A DNA stretch of 64,000 nt from Aminobacter aminovorans (GCF_900445235.1 NZ_UFSM01000001.1:2867501-2931500); one strand, 5' to 3'. Counted from the stretch's first letter, positions 15,531 through 24,949 are shown. Notes: generated from the letters alone by a model not told the origin. Translations and numbers: made by a program.

Positions 15531-18164
15531 ATGGAAACGCCGCAACTGCCGGCCTTGCGATCTTACCACTCCTGGATCGCCAACGAGACGCTGGAGGATT
15601 ATTCGCTCCGATACGCGGCCCGGTCGTTTCGCCGTTGGTCGCCATTCGTCATTGCCAACACGGCACTCGGCGGCATTTCATTTCTCGCCCTTGAGGCCAT
15701 CGGCGGCGCGATCACGCTGAGCTACGGCTTCGCCAACGCCTTTCCGGCGATCCTGGTGACCTGCCTGTTCGTTTTCGTGACGAGCCTGCCGATCGCCTAT
15801 TATTCCAGCCGCCACAACATCGACATGGACCTGCTGACGCGCGGCGCGGGCTTTGGCTATATCGGCTCGACGATCACCTCGCTGATCTACGCGACATTCA
15901 CCTTCATCTTTTTTGCCCTCGAAGGCGTGATCATGGCGCAGGCGCTCCACCTGTTCGCCGATGTGCCGCTGGTGCTGGGTTATGTCATCTCCTCGGTGGT
16001 CATCATCCCCATCACCTTCATGGGCGTGACGCTGATCAGCAAGCTGCAGCTGCTGTCGCAGCCGATCTGGATCGCCATCCATCTGGCACCCTTCGCCTAC
16101 ATCCTGTTTGCCCATCCCGACACGCTGAACGAGTGGGCGGCTTTCGTCGGCAGCGACGTGGTCGGCGAGGGGTTCAACTTCCTGGCCTTCGGCTCGGCCA
16201 TTGGCGTTCTGTGCGCGCTGTCGATCCAGATCGGCGAACAGGTCGACTATCTGCGCTTCCTGCCCGACAAGACGCGTGAGAACCGTTTCCGCTGGTGGGC
16301 GGCGGTGATTGCCGCAGGGCCGGGCTGGATCGTCGTCGGCGGCTTCAAGATCCTGTGCGGCAGCCTGCTCGCGGTGCTCGCCATTCAGGCCGGGCTGTCG
16401 CGCTCCACGGCGCTCGAACCCATCCACATGTACATCATCGCCTATGAATATGTCAGCGCCGACCCGCGCGTCGTGCTCGCCCTGGCCGCTGTTTTCGTGC
16501 TGATCTCGCAGGTCAAGATCAACGTCACCAATGCCTATGCCGGTTCGCTGGCCTGGTCCAATTTCTTCTCGCGCGTCACGCATTACCACCCCGGCCGGGT
16601 CGTCTGGCTGGTGTTCAACATCCTGATCTCGCTGCTTCTGATGCTGCTCGGCATCTTCCAGACGCTGGAACTGGTGCTGGCGGTCTATTCGATCATCGCC
16701 GCTGCCTGGATCGGCTCGATCTTCGCCGATCTCGCCATCCTCAAGCCGATCGGGGTCAGCCCGGCATTCCCCGAGTTCAAGCGCGCTTATCTCTACAATT
16801 TCAACCCCGTGGGCTGCGGTTCGATGGCGCTGGCGTCGTTCGTTGCCTTGCTATGCTTTTCCGGCATTTTCGGCGTCATGGTGCAGGCGTATGCCGCGCC
16901 GATCGCCTTTGTCACGGCACTCGGCTCCGCTGTGGCCATCGGTATCGCCACCAAGGGACGGTATTATCTGGCGCGCCAGCCCGTCGACTTGCCGGCGGCC
17001 ACGTCGGATGCCAATCTTTGCGCCATCTGCGGCGTGACCTATGAAGGCTCCGACATGGTGCATTGCACCTTCTACGAGCAGCCGATCTGCTCGCTGTGCT
17101 GCAGCCTGGATTCGCATTGCCACGATGTCTGCAAGTCGCCGGGAGGCGAGCTGCAGACGTCGCGCTCGCGCTATTTCGGGCAGGCGCTGCCGCATATTCG
17201 CGACAAGATCGCCCCGCGCATGGGCCAGCGCCTGCTCAAGGTGGCGGGTGTGCTGTTTGCGCTCGCGGTGATATCGGGCGGCGTGTTTCTGCTGACTTAT
17301 CGCCTGATCGAGCCCGGGTCGGAGCAGCCGCATCTGGCAAGCGGCCAGCTGCTTCTCAGGGTCTTTCTCGCGCTGCTGCCGCTGCTCGGTATCGGCGCTT
17401 GGTGGATCGTGCTGTCGCAGGAGAGCAGGGAACTTGCCGAGCGCGATCTTGTCGCCTCGCTGGAAAAGCTGCGGCAGACGCAGCGAGACCTGGCGAGCAA
17501 CGAGCGCCTCGCCGCCATCGGCCAGATCACGGCGACCGTCAGCCACGAACTGCGCAATCCGCTTGGTACGTTGGTGACGTCGGCCGACGTGTTGCGCCGC
17601 TCGCTGAAGAGCGCCGAGGCACCGGTTCTCTCGGAATTGGAACGGCTGCAGCGAAACGCCTGGCGCTGCGTGCGGATCATCGAAGACCTGCTCGATTTTT
17701 CGCGCAAGCACGCCCTGGTCGTCACGCCGATCCTGATCGACCGATGGGTGGCCCAGCATGTCGCCGAACAGGAGGCTGCGCGACCGATACAGCTGGAACT
17801 TGCCGCGGGATGCAGGATATCGGCCGACGGCGAGCGGTTGCGGCAGGCCTTTTCCAACGTCCTGGCCAATGCGCTGCAGGCCTGCGAGATGGCGGATGAC
17901 GCGGCAATCGTCGTCTCGACCCGCTGTGAGGGCAACAACGCCATCATCTGCGTTGCCGACAATGGGACCGGCATGTCGCGCGAGACAGCGGCGCGGGTGT
18001 TCGAGCCGCTGTTTAGCACCAAGGCGTTCGGCGTCGGATTGGGCATGCCGCTGGTCAAGCGCATCGTAGAGCAGCATGGCGGCTCGGTGCTGATCGACAG
18101 CGAGCAGGGCGCCGGCACGCGCGTCTCGATCGTATTGCCGCGCGCGGGCGCTGGTTCGTCATGA
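15531..18164 (+). CDS. NCS1-family permease fused to a sensor histidine kinase
   Basis: The 877-residue protein has three parts. Residues about 38-475 form about twelve membrane helices like cytosine/purine/hydantoin (NCS1) permeases (GIGEQV-like QIGEQVDYLRFLP; INVTNAYAGSLAWSNFF). Residues 497-535 are a cytoplasmic Cys/His cluster: C-x2-C-x11-C-x7-C-x2-CC-x5-C-x3-C, plausibly zinc binding. After two more helices (about 570-630) comes a kinase with H-box TATVSHELRNPLG (His about 672), N-box NVLANALQA and G-boxes DNGTGM and GVGLGMPL. It should sense or co-transport a nucleobase or amide and signal through phosphorylation. ATG 15531 has GAAGG upstream. The next gene overlaps by 4 bp. Confidence 0.92.
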   Translation: METPQLPALRSYHSWIANETLEDYSLRYAARSFRRWSPFVIANTALGGISFLALEAIGGAITLSYGFANAFPAILVTCLFVFVTSLPIAYYSSRHNIDMDLLTRGAGFGYIGSTITSLIYATFTFIFFALEGVIMAQALHLFADVPLVLGYVISSVVIIPITFMGVTLISKLQLLSQPIWIAIHLAPFAYILFAHPDTLNEWAAFVGSDVVGEGFNFLAFGSAIGVLCALSIQIGEQVDYLRFLPDKTRENRFRWWAAVIAAGPGWIVVGGFKILCGSLLAVLAIQAGLSRSTALEPIHMYIIAYEYVSADPRVVLALAAVFVLISQVKINVTNAYAGSLAWSNFFSRVTHYHPGRVVWLVFNILISLLLMLLGIFQTLELVLAVYSIIAAAWIGSIFADLAILKPIGVSPAFPEFKRAYLYNFNPVGCGSMALASFVALLCFSGIFGVMVQAYAAPIAFVTALGSAVAIGIATKGRYYLARQPVDLPAATSDANLCAICGVTYEGSDMVHCTFYEQPICSLCCSLDSHCHDVCKSPGGELQTSRSRYFGQALPHIRDKIAPRMGQRLLKVAGVLFALAVISGGVFLLTYRLIEPGSEQPHLASGQLLLRVFLALLPLLGIGAWWIVLSQESRELAERDLVASLEKLRQTQRDLASNERLAAIGQITATVSHELRNPLGTLVTSADVLRRSLKSAEAPVLSELERLQRNAWRCVRIIEDLLDFSRKHALVVTPILIDRWVAQHVAEQEAARPIQLELAAGCRISADGERLRQAFSNVLANALQACEMADDAAIVVSTRCEGNNAIICVADNGTGMSRETAARVFEPLFSTKAFGVGLGMPLVKRIVEQHGGSVLIDSEQGAGTRVSIVLPRAGAGSS

Positions 18165-19355
18165 CCGACCAGACCGATCTGCAGACCGATTTCATCGGCG
18201 ACGACGTCATTCCGCATGCAGCCGAGCCGACCGAGAAGAAGCGCGTCCTCATCGTCGACGACGACGAGGATTTTGCCGCAAGCCTAGCCGGATTGCTCGA
18301 GCTCGAAGGCTATCATCGCGCATGATCCGCCGTCAGCCCAGCGCGCCTTGGCCTTGCACCTGCCGGCGGTGGCCCTTGTCGACGTGCGGTTGGGCGTCGG
18401 CAACGGGGTCGAACTGGTCAGGGCGTTTCGCCAGCAAAGCCCCGATCTCATCTGCCTGATGGTCACAGCCTATGCCTCGGTCGAGACGGCGGTGGAGGCG
18501 TTGCAGGCCGGCGCCTACGACTATCTGTGCAAGCCGTTCCACAGTGCCGATCTGTTGGCGACGCTGGAGCGATGCTTCGAGCGCACGCGCCTGATGGAGG
18601 AAAAGCGCCTGGTCGCCGAGCGGCTCGGCCAGATGCAGCGCATCGAGGCGATGGGACAGCTGACCGGCGGCATCGCGCACGACTTCAACAACATCCTGGC
18701 CGTCCTGCTCGGCAATCTGCGCTGGCTGCAGGAGCATGTGCGGACCGAGCCTCAGCTGGCGCAGATGGTCGACGATGCGCTGGAGGCGGTGAAGGCAGGG
18801 ACGGAGCTAACCTCGCGCCTGCTCAATTTCGGCCGCCGCGAGGGCGGTGACACGGCCCGTGTCGATCTGGGTGAGGCGCTGCCCGACCTGATGCGTGTCT
18901 TGCGTCGCACGCTGGACGACAAGATCGGGTTGTCGCTGGAACTGGCGGACGATCTGCATGAGGTCGAGGTTCAGCCGGCACAATTGGAAACCAGCCTGCT
19001 CAACCTCGCGCTCAACGCGCGCGATGCAATGTCGGATGGCGGCCTGCTTCGGTTCGAAGCCTGCAATTTTGTCGTCCGGCCCGATGACGCCCGCGTCGCC
19101 TCGGGTCTGTTGCCCGGTCAGTATGTCGTCATTTCGGTCATCGACACCGGCCACGGCATGCCGGTGGCGGTGCGTCGCCGGGCGCTGGAACCGCTGTTCA
19201 CCACCAAGGCAGCGGGAAAGGGCAGTGGCCTCGGCCTGCCGATGGTCGATGGCTTCGTCCGCCAGTCGGGCGGGCGCCTGGGCATCTCCAGCACGCCGGA
19301 CGAGGGCACCCGGATCAATCTCTATCTGCCGCGGGCAGTTCAGTCCCTGCCCTGA
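18161..19355 (+). pseudogene. Receiver-histidine kinase (REC-HK) gene with a frameshift
   Basis: Translation from ATG 18161 gives the receiver start RVLIVDDDEDFAASLAGLLELEGY and then hits TGA at 18323. The receiver resumes one frame over with AHDPPSAQRALALHLP and VALVDVRLG (phosphoacceptor Asp), and runs through K in CKPFHS. It continues into the kinase with H-box LTGGIAHDFNNILAVL, N-box LLNLALNARDAM and G-boxes DTGHGM and GSGLGLPMVDG. The slip is between 18311 and 18318. The rest looks under selection, so this may be a recent mutation or a sequencing error. The gene overlaps the permease-kinase stop (ATGA), so the two proteins are meant to act together as donor and acceptor. Confidence 0.85.
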
Positions 19356-20077
19356 GGGGCGAACATGTAGCCGACGCCGCGAATGGTCTTGATGAATTGG
19401 GTGTCGCGCGCATTGTCCCGCAACTTGCGGCGTATCTTGCCGATCAGCACGTCGATGCTGCGGTCATAGGGCGTCCAGTTGCGGTTGGCGACGATGTCGA
19501 GGATCTGCTCGCGCGACAGGATGCGGCCGCGCCGTTCGACCAGCGCCGACAGGATCTGGAACTCCTGGCTGGTGAGCCGCACATTCTCGCCGTTCGGCGA
19601 CGACAGCTTGTAGCGTGCGGGATCGAGCTGCCAGCCATCGAAACAGACGGCGGCCGAGCGATCCACTTCTGCCTGCTCGGGCAGGTTGATGCGCTTGGCA
19701 AAACGCCGCATCACCGTGCGCACCCGCGCCAGGAGTTCGCGCGGTTCGAAAGGCTTGGTGATGTAGTCGTCGGCCCCGAGTTCGAGGCAGACGACCTTGT
19801 CGATCGTGCTGTTCTTGCCCGACAGCACGATCAGCGGCAGGTCGTATTGCGAGCGCATGCTGCGCGCCAGCGTTACGCCGTCCTCGCCGACGGGAAAGCC
19901 AAGGTCGAGGATGACGAGATCGAAGGCCTCGTCGGCCAGCGCACGCCGCATCGAACGCCCGTCATGGGCGCTGACGATGGCGTAACTTTCGCTGGTCAGG
20001 AATTTTTCCAGAAAGCTGCACAGCCGACGATCGTCATCGACAATGAGAATGCGTGATCTTGGCTCGGCAACTGACAT
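19340..20077 (-). CDS. OmpR/PhoB-type response regulator
   Basis: The 245-residue protein has a receiver (ILIVDDDRRL, phosphoacceptor in LVILDLGFPVGEDG, T/S switch in IVLSGKNS, TKPFEPREL) and a winged-helix DNA-binding domain (RLTSQEFQILSALVERRGR, RSIDVLIGKIRRKL, IKTIRGVGYMF). It converges with the REC-HK gene, overlapping by 16 bp. Its start faces the formamidase upstream region. Together with the permease-kinase and REC-HK it probably forms a phosphorelay that controls the amide genes (inference from position). Confidence 0.92.
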   Translation of the reverse strand: MSVAEPRSRILIVDDDRRLCSFLEKFLTSESYAIVSAHDGRSMRRALADEAFDLVILDLGFPVGEDGVTLARSMRSQYDLPLIVLSGKNSTIDKVVCLELGADDYITKPFEPRELLARVRTVMRRFAKRINLPEQAEVDRSAAVCFDGWQLDPARYKLSSPNGENVRLTSQEFQILSALVERRGRILSREQILDIVANRNWTPYDRSIDVLIGKIRRKLRDNARDTQFIKTIRGVGYMFAPQGRD

Positions 20078-20441
20078 GGCAGCTACGATAATCGCAATTC
20101 ATGGGCCCGGTCGAGAAGGGAAGATGGCCATTGGTCGCGGTCGGCGCCGCCGACCCGCGGGTGCGGGCAGATCGACATCCTTCCTGCGCGGGAATGTCTG
20201 TCTAATACACTGAAAATTCTAGCTGAAATTGATGGGTCGCCTTGCGCGGCCCATGCCTGCTGCCATCCGTTTGGTTACAAAAAATTACAATACGGCCCGC
20301 TTTCCGATGCATGGCGATTACATGCCGCTCCTAGCTTGGCGACGCACGGTGATGCCGGGCGGCGTCGCGCTGCCCGGCGCAGCAACGGGGACGGCGCGCA
20401 AGCCACCCTCCTGCACGCCGGCAATGAGGAGGAACAGCCGC
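20078..20441 (+). promoter_or_regulatory. Divergent regulatory region with 10-bp direct repeat
   Basis: This 364-bp gap separates the response regulator from formamidase. It contains TTACAA at 20275-20280 and again at 20285-20290, separated by AAAA. This is a same-orientation repeat with a 10-bp period, the arrangement used by OmpR-family dimers. A second, looser repeat TGAAAATT/TGAAATT is at 20208-20230. I see no gene in the interval. Confidence 0.5.
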
Positions 20442-21668
20442 ATGCCACAGACAGTATTCTCAGTCGATCTGAACAAGGCGCCCGAAGATCATGCCATCAA
20501 GACGCATAATCGATGGCATCCTGATATTCCGATGGTCGATCACCTCAAGCCCGGACACACCTACCGGGTGGAATGCCACGACTGGACGGGAGGCCAGATC
20601 GGCAACAACAACAGCGCCAATGACGTCCGCGACGTCGACCTGACGCGCGTCCACTATCTCAGTGGCCCGTTCGGCGTCGACGGCGCCGAACCCGGCGACC
20701 TGCTGGTTGTCGACATTCTTGATCTTGGCGCCAAGCCCGATTCGGAATGGGGCTTCAACGGCCTGTTCGCCAAGGAAAACGGCGGTGGCTTCCTGACCGA
20801 GCATTATCCGGAGGCAAGCAAGTCCTGCTGGGATTTCCACGGCATCTATACGACGTCGCGCCACATTCCTGGCGTGCGCTACCCCGGCATCATCCATCCC
20901 GGACTGATCGGCTGCCTGCCTGACCACAAGCTGCTTGCCGAAGCCAACCGGCGTGAAGCCGAACTGGTGGCGACCGACCCCGGCCGCGTGCCGCCGCTGG
21001 CGGCCCTGCCATATGCCGACACGGCGCTGATGGGCCAGATGAAGGGCGATGCAGCCAGGAAGGCCGCGGCCGAAGCCTGGCGCACGGTTCCGCCGCGCGA
21101 ACATGGCGGCAACTGCGACATCAAGAACCTGTCGCGCGGTTCGAAGGTCTACTTTCCTGTCTATGTGAAGGGCGGCGGGCTCTCGATGGGCGACATCCAT
21201 TTCTCGCAGGGCGACGGCGAGATCACCTTCTGCGGCGCCATCGAAATGGCTGGCTGGGTCGACATCAGCGTCGACGTCATCAAGGGCGGCATGGCGAAAT
21301 ACGGCGTCATCAACCCGATCTTCAAGCCAAGCCCGATCGATCCGCACTTCGACGACTACCTCATCTTCGAGGGCATCTCGGTCGATGAGCATACCGGCGA
21401 GCAATATTACCTCGACGCTCACGTCGCCTATCGCCGGGCCTGCCTGAATGCCATCGAATACCTCAAGAAGTTCGGCTATTCCGGCGAGCAGGCCTACATG
21501 ATCCTCGGCACCGCGCCGGTCGAGGGGCGCATCGCCGGCATCGTCGACATCCCCAATGTCTGCGCCACCCTGGCCATTCCTACGGCGATCTTCGACTTCG
21601 ACATCAATCCCAATGCGCTCGGGCCCAAGAAGCAGGACTTCAAGGCCGACGTCGCCAAGACGAGCTGA
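20442..21668 (+). CDS. fmdA: Formamidase (FmdA/AmdA family)
   Basis: The 408-residue protein has the FmdA/AmdA acetamidase-formamidase fold: KPGHTYRVECHDWTGGQI, the VHYLSGPFGVDGAEPGD turn, the FPVYVKGGGLSMGDIHFSQGD core with metal or catalytic residues, and FCGAIEMAGW. Length equals that of bacterial formamidases. It hydrolyses formamide to formate and ammonia (EC 3.5.1.49); related amides are possible. GAGGAGG nine bases upstream fixes ATG 20442. It is followed by an amide-channel gene and FmdB, a typical amide-utilisation set. Confidence 0.93.
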   Translation: MPQTVFSVDLNKAPEDHAIKTHNRWHPDIPMVDHLKPGHTYRVECHDWTGGQIGNNNSANDVRDVDLTRVHYLSGPFGVDGAEPGDLLVVDILDLGAKPDSEWGFNGLFAKENGGGFLTEHYPEASKSCWDFHGIYTTSRHIPGVRYPGIIHPGLIGCLPDHKLLAEANRREAELVATDPGRVPPLAALPYADTALMGQMKGDAARKAAAEAWRTVPPREHGGNCDIKNLSRGSKVYFPVYVKGGGLSMGDIHFSQGDGEITFCGAIEMAGWVDISVDVIKGGMAKYGVINPIFKPSPIDPHFDDYLIFEGISVDEHTGEQYYLDAHVAYRRACLNAIEYLKKFGYSGEQAYMILGTAPVEGRIAGIVDIPNVCATLAIPTAIFDFDINPNALGPKKQDFKADVAKTS

Positions 21669-21737
21669 TCAGGCTGCGCAACAACAATGAAGCGACGGTC
21701 AGGCCGGACCTGGCCGGCGCTCTCCTGGGAGGGATTC

Positions 21738-22250
21738 ATGCTGCTTGGATTTGCTTTGCTTTATGTCGGGGCCGTCCTTTTTCTGAACGGACTTTGGCTT
21801 CTCGGAAAGATCGAAGACCGGGAAATCGTCGTCATCAACGTGGTCTCGGGTGTCGTCACGCTGTGCGCGTCGCTCGCCTGGGCGTTCGGACCCGCTGCCG
21901 ATACTGCCTCGATCAGGGGGGCGGCGCTGACGATCCTGTTTTCGGCGACCTATTTTTGGGTGGCTTACAACAGGGTGGTGAAGGTCGACGGGCGCGGCCT
22001 CGGCTGGTTCAGCCTGTTCGTCGCCATCACCACCATCCCGGTCGCGGTACAAGGACTTTCCACCGCCCAGACGTCGACCGATTTCTGGCTCGCGTCCAAC
22101 TGGGTGATCTGGGGCGTGCTGTGGTTCCTGTATTTCCTGCTGCTGGCGCTGCAGCGGCCGATCCTGCGGCTGACGGCGGTGGTCACGCTGCTTGCCGGCA
22201 TCGTCACCGGCTGGCTGCCGGGCTTCCTGCTGCTCGACGGCAAGCTCTGA
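21738..22250 (+). CDS. AmiS/UreI-family amide or urea channel
   Basis: The 170-residue protein consists of six hydrophobic helices starting MLLGFALLYVGAVLFLNGLWL and including NWVIWGVLWFLYFLLLAL. This is the AmiS/UreI pattern, which forms hexameric channels for urea or short amides in the inner membrane. GGGAGGG four bases before ATG 21738 decides the start. It follows formamidase by 69 bp and would supply its substrate. Confidence 0.88.
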   Translation: MLLGFALLYVGAVLFLNGLWLLGKIEDREIVVINVVSGVVTLCASLAWAFGPAADTASIRGAALTILFSATYFWVAYNRVVKVDGRGLGWFSLFVAITTIPVAVQGLSTAQTSTDFWLASNWVIWGVLWFLYFLLLALQRPILRLTAVVTLLAGIVTGWLPGFLLLDGKL

Positions 22251-22355
22251 CGCCGGCTTTTCCGGCCAGGCGTTGGCGCGCTTGGCCGCTTGCGGGCGGG
22301 CGAGGGCTGTTTTGCCCGCCATATCGTTTCAATGGATGCTTTCTGGAGGCTGGTC

Positions 22356-22655
22356 ATGCCGCTCTACAATTATGTTTGCGACGATTGCGGACCGTTTGAA
22401 GAATGGGTGCCGATGCAGGACGCGCTTCGGGCGTGCGCCTGTCCGCAATGCGAGGAGCAAAGCAAGCGCGACGTGGCCGCACCACGCCTGAGCCTGATGA
22501 ACGGCAAGTTGCGCCGCGCATTGGCCCGGTCGGAGGCCAGCGGCACCGAACCAAAAGTGGTGAAGAAGGCGCATCTTGCCGGTTGTGGCTGCGCCTTGTG
22601 CAAGATCGGCAACAAGCCTGTGCCGACACGCAAGAAATGGTCGATCGGCCACTAG
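22356..22655 (+). CDS. FmdB-type zinc-ribbon protein
   Basis: The 99-residue protein starts MPLYNYVCDDCGPFEEWVPM, with C-x2-C and then CPQC: four cysteines of the CxxC...CxxC FmdB/CxxC_CXXC_SSSS zinc ribbon. A second Cys group CGCALC lies near residue 78. FmdB is regarded as a regulator or accessory of formamidase operons; its exact role is unproven. GGAGG six bases upstream of ATG 22356. The gene ends 4 bp from the convergent protease gene. Confidence 0.88.
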   Translation: MPLYNYVCDDCGPFEEWVPMQDALRACACPQCEEQSKRDVAAPRLSLMNGKLRRALARSEASGTEPKVVKKAHLAGCGCALCKIGNKPVPTRKKWSIGH

Positions 22656-22659
22656 AGCC

Positions 22660-23361
22660 CTAGTCGCGCAGGATCATCCTGTCGCCGCGCACGTCGAAGC
22701 CCGACAACGAGCCGATGAAGTTCATGCCGAGCAGGCTCTGCTCGAGCCCCTGGTCGGCAACGAGCATCGGCAGGTTCCTGCGTTCGATGGTGCCGAGCTG
22801 GACGCTCGCCGCCGTGACCCGTGCCGCATGCGCAATGCCGTTGGCAGTCGAGACCGGCACGGTGAAGCTCAGGCTTTCGAGATCGAAGCCGGCGCGGCGG
22901 GCATCGGCCACGGTCAGGACGGTGGTTGTGGCGCCCGTGTCGACCATGACATCGATGGTCTGGCCGTTGACTTGCATCCGCGCGCCGAAATGTCCGTTGG
23001 TCAGTTTGTCCAGGGTGACGGTCGCGCGGCCATCGCCATCCAGCGCCGACATCGGGCTTCCCGGCACGAGGCCGGCGGTGACACGGCTGGCGACGTCCTG
23101 CAGTTCGTATCGGTACTGATAGCCGGCGACAAACACCAGAACGATCACCACCCACATTGCCAGGCTGCGCACCGTGTCACCGAAGCGCGTGCCACGGCGC
23201 AGGACGCCGGCGCCGATGACCAGCAACAGCGCGCCGGCGTAGATCAACTGGCCGAAGCTGTCATTGTTGAGGCCGAGCGTTTCGCCCGACGAATGGTTGA
23301 GCAGCAAGAGCAACAGCCCGCCGCCGAGCACGGCAATGACGACCCAGTAAAGCCGGCTCAT
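22660..23361 (-). CDS. TIGR02281-family retropepsin-like aspartic protease
   Basis: The 233-residue membrane protein has helices at 4-22, 38-55 and 66-85, then a periplasmic clan AA protease domain with the active-site VMVDTGATTTVLT (Asp-Thr-Gly). This is the pattern of TIGR02281 proteins found across Rhizobiales. Natural substrates are not known. It runs toward fmdB and is preceded by the DUF1289 gene on the same strand, 15 bp away. Confidence 0.88.
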   Translation of the reverse strand: MSRLYWVVIAVLGGGLLLLLLNHSSGETLGLNNDSFGQLIYAGALLLVIGAGVLRRGTRFGDTVRSLAMWVVIVLVFVAGYQYRYELQDVASRVTAGLVPGSPMSALDGDGRATVTLDKLTNGHFGARMQVNGQTIDVMVDTGATTTVLTVADARRAGFDLESLSFTVPVSTANGIAHAARVTAASVQLGTIERRNLPMLVADQGLEQSLLGMNFIGSLSGFDVRGDRMILRD

Positions 23362-23376
23362 CTCTGTCTGGTATCC

Positions 23377-23619
23377 TCAGCTGGACGCATTTTCTCGGGC
23401 CATCCGCGCGCGGCGCGTTTCGCGGCGCGGCTTGCGCTCGATGGTCTCGAGGCGGGCGGGCAAGGTGGCCATGACGGCGCGGCGCGCCTCCGGCGTCATC
23501 TTGTACCAGGCGCCAACCTCGTCGCGGGTACGGCCGCAACCGAAGCAATAGCCCGTCGCATCGTCGATCGAGCACAGCATGATGCAAGGGGTTTCTATTG
23601 CCGTCATCGTGGCGTCCAT
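23377..23619 (-). CDS. DUF1289 family Cys-rich protein
   Basis: The protein has TPCIMLCSID, then GYCFGCGRTRDEVGAW, four cysteines of DUF1289, probably metal binding. Its C-terminus is Arg-rich (ETIERKPRRETRRARM). Three in-frame ATGs exist (23631, 23619, 23607); 23619 is used because GCGAGG lies just before it. Role unknown. Confidence 0.85.
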   Translation of the reverse strand: MDATMTAIETPCIMLCSIDDATGYCFGCGRTRDEVGAWYKMTPEARRAVMATLPARLETIERKPRRETRRARMARENASS

Positions 23620-23793
23620 GGGGCCTCGCACCGATGTTTAACACCGGCCCGCCACAGATGATGTAGCCTGCGCGTCATTGCAAGCGCTATCCCGCGACGT
23701 CACGTCTCGCCGCCTGGATGCGATCTCGCGATTGTTTTCGATCGTCGAGGCGGCTATGCCGCGCATGACCATGACGAACGGCAGGCAGCACCC

Positions 23794-24789
23794 ATGACCA
23801 GCGCTTCCCCCTTTGACGATTTCCGCAACCTGTTTGCGCATCTGCCCGAGGGCGATGTCGCCCAGGCCGGCAAGGTCTGGGCGCTGTTTGCCAAGACAGA
23901 CAAGCCGAAAGGCTCGCTTGGCCGCATCGAGGACATCGCGGCCTGGCTGGCGCGCTGGACGGGCCGCGCGCCACCCTCGGTGCTCAAGCCGATGGTCGCG
24001 ATCTTCGCCGGCAATCACGGTGTCGCCGCACAGGGCGTGTCGCCGCGGGCGATGGAAGCGACGGCCCAGCGCGTCGAGCTGTGCGCTGCCGGCGGTGCTG
24101 CGATCAACCAGATCTGCCTTGCCAACGATCTCGGGCTGAAGGTACTCGATCTGGCGCTGCACCTGCCGACATCGGACATCACCGTCGAGCCGGCGCTGGA
24201 CGAACGCGGCTGCGCCGCCACCATGGCTTTCGGCATGGAGGCGATTGCCGGCGGCAGCGATCTGTTCTGCATCGGCGACCTCGGCGTTGCCAACACGACG
24301 GTTGCCGCGGCCCTTTGCGCGGCACTGTTCGGCGGCAAGGGCGCCGACTGGGTCGGGCCGGGTTCCGGGGCCGATGCCGCCATGCAGGCGCGCAAAGCCG
24401 AAATGGTCGACCGCGCGCTGGCGCTGCATGGCCCTCACATCAAGGACCCGTTCGACGCTTTGCGTCGGGTCGGCGGGCGTGAATTCGCGGCCATCGCCGG
24501 TGCCATCCTTGCGGCGCGCATGGAAAAGATTCCGGTGCTGCTCGACGGCTTCGCCACGACCGCTGCAGCCGCCGTGCTTTTCGCCGTCGACCGGACGGCG
24601 CTCGACCATTGCATGTTTTCGCATGTCTCGACCGAGCCGGGCCATGCCCGCCTGCTGGCCAAGCTCGGCGCGCGGCCCTTGCTCGGGCTTGGCATCGACC
24701 ATGGCGAGGCGGTTGGTGCGGGGCTTGCCGCAGGCTTGGTCAGGACGGCGGCGCAGATCAGCTCGGGAATGGCAGCGGCTATCCGGTGA
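23794..24789 (+). CDS. cobT: Nicotinate-nucleotide-dimethylbenzimidazole phosphoribosyltransferase
   Basis: The 331-residue protein shows KPKGSLGRIEDIAAWLARW, VAIFAGNHGVAAQGVS, ICLANDLGLKVLDLAL, CIGDLGVANTTVAAAL, PVLLDGFATTAAAAVLF and GLGIDHGEAVGAGLA with the catalytic Glu. It transfers ribose phosphate from nicotinate mononucleotide to dimethylbenzimidazole to make alpha-ribazole phosphate, the lower ligand of cobalamin. No other cobalamin gene is adjacent and no cobalamin-riboswitch box is visible upstream. Confidence 0.95.
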   Translation: MTSASPFDDFRNLFAHLPEGDVAQAGKVWALFAKTDKPKGSLGRIEDIAAWLARWTGRAPPSVLKPMVAIFAGNHGVAAQGVSPRAMEATAQRVELCAAGGAAINQICLANDLGLKVLDLALHLPTSDITVEPALDERGCAATMAFGMEAIAGGSDLFCIGDLGVANTTVAAALCAALFGGKGADWVGPGSGADAAMQARKAEMVDRALALHGPHIKDPFDALRRVGGREFAAIAGAILAARMEKIPVLLDGFATTAAAAVLFAVDRTALDHCMFSHVSTEPGHARLLAKLGARPLLGLGIDHGEAVGAGLAAGLVRTAAQISSGMAAAIR

Positions 24790-24949
24790 TATCGCGCATT
24801 TCCGCGTTTCTTCGAACAGCGGAACCGCTCCAGCTTCTTGTTTCCGCGCGATTCCCCAGGGGAAACAGCTTCACGCTTTTCTCTGATTTGCCCTATTTTG
24901 CATTGCGCAATTCCTAGGGAAAACCGCGTCGCACCTTCCTTGGAGTTGC

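Noticed and set aside
23640-23793. Possible cobalamin riboswitch upstream of cobT
   Set aside because: The conserved B12-box core and a matching fold could not be found in the short upstream region.
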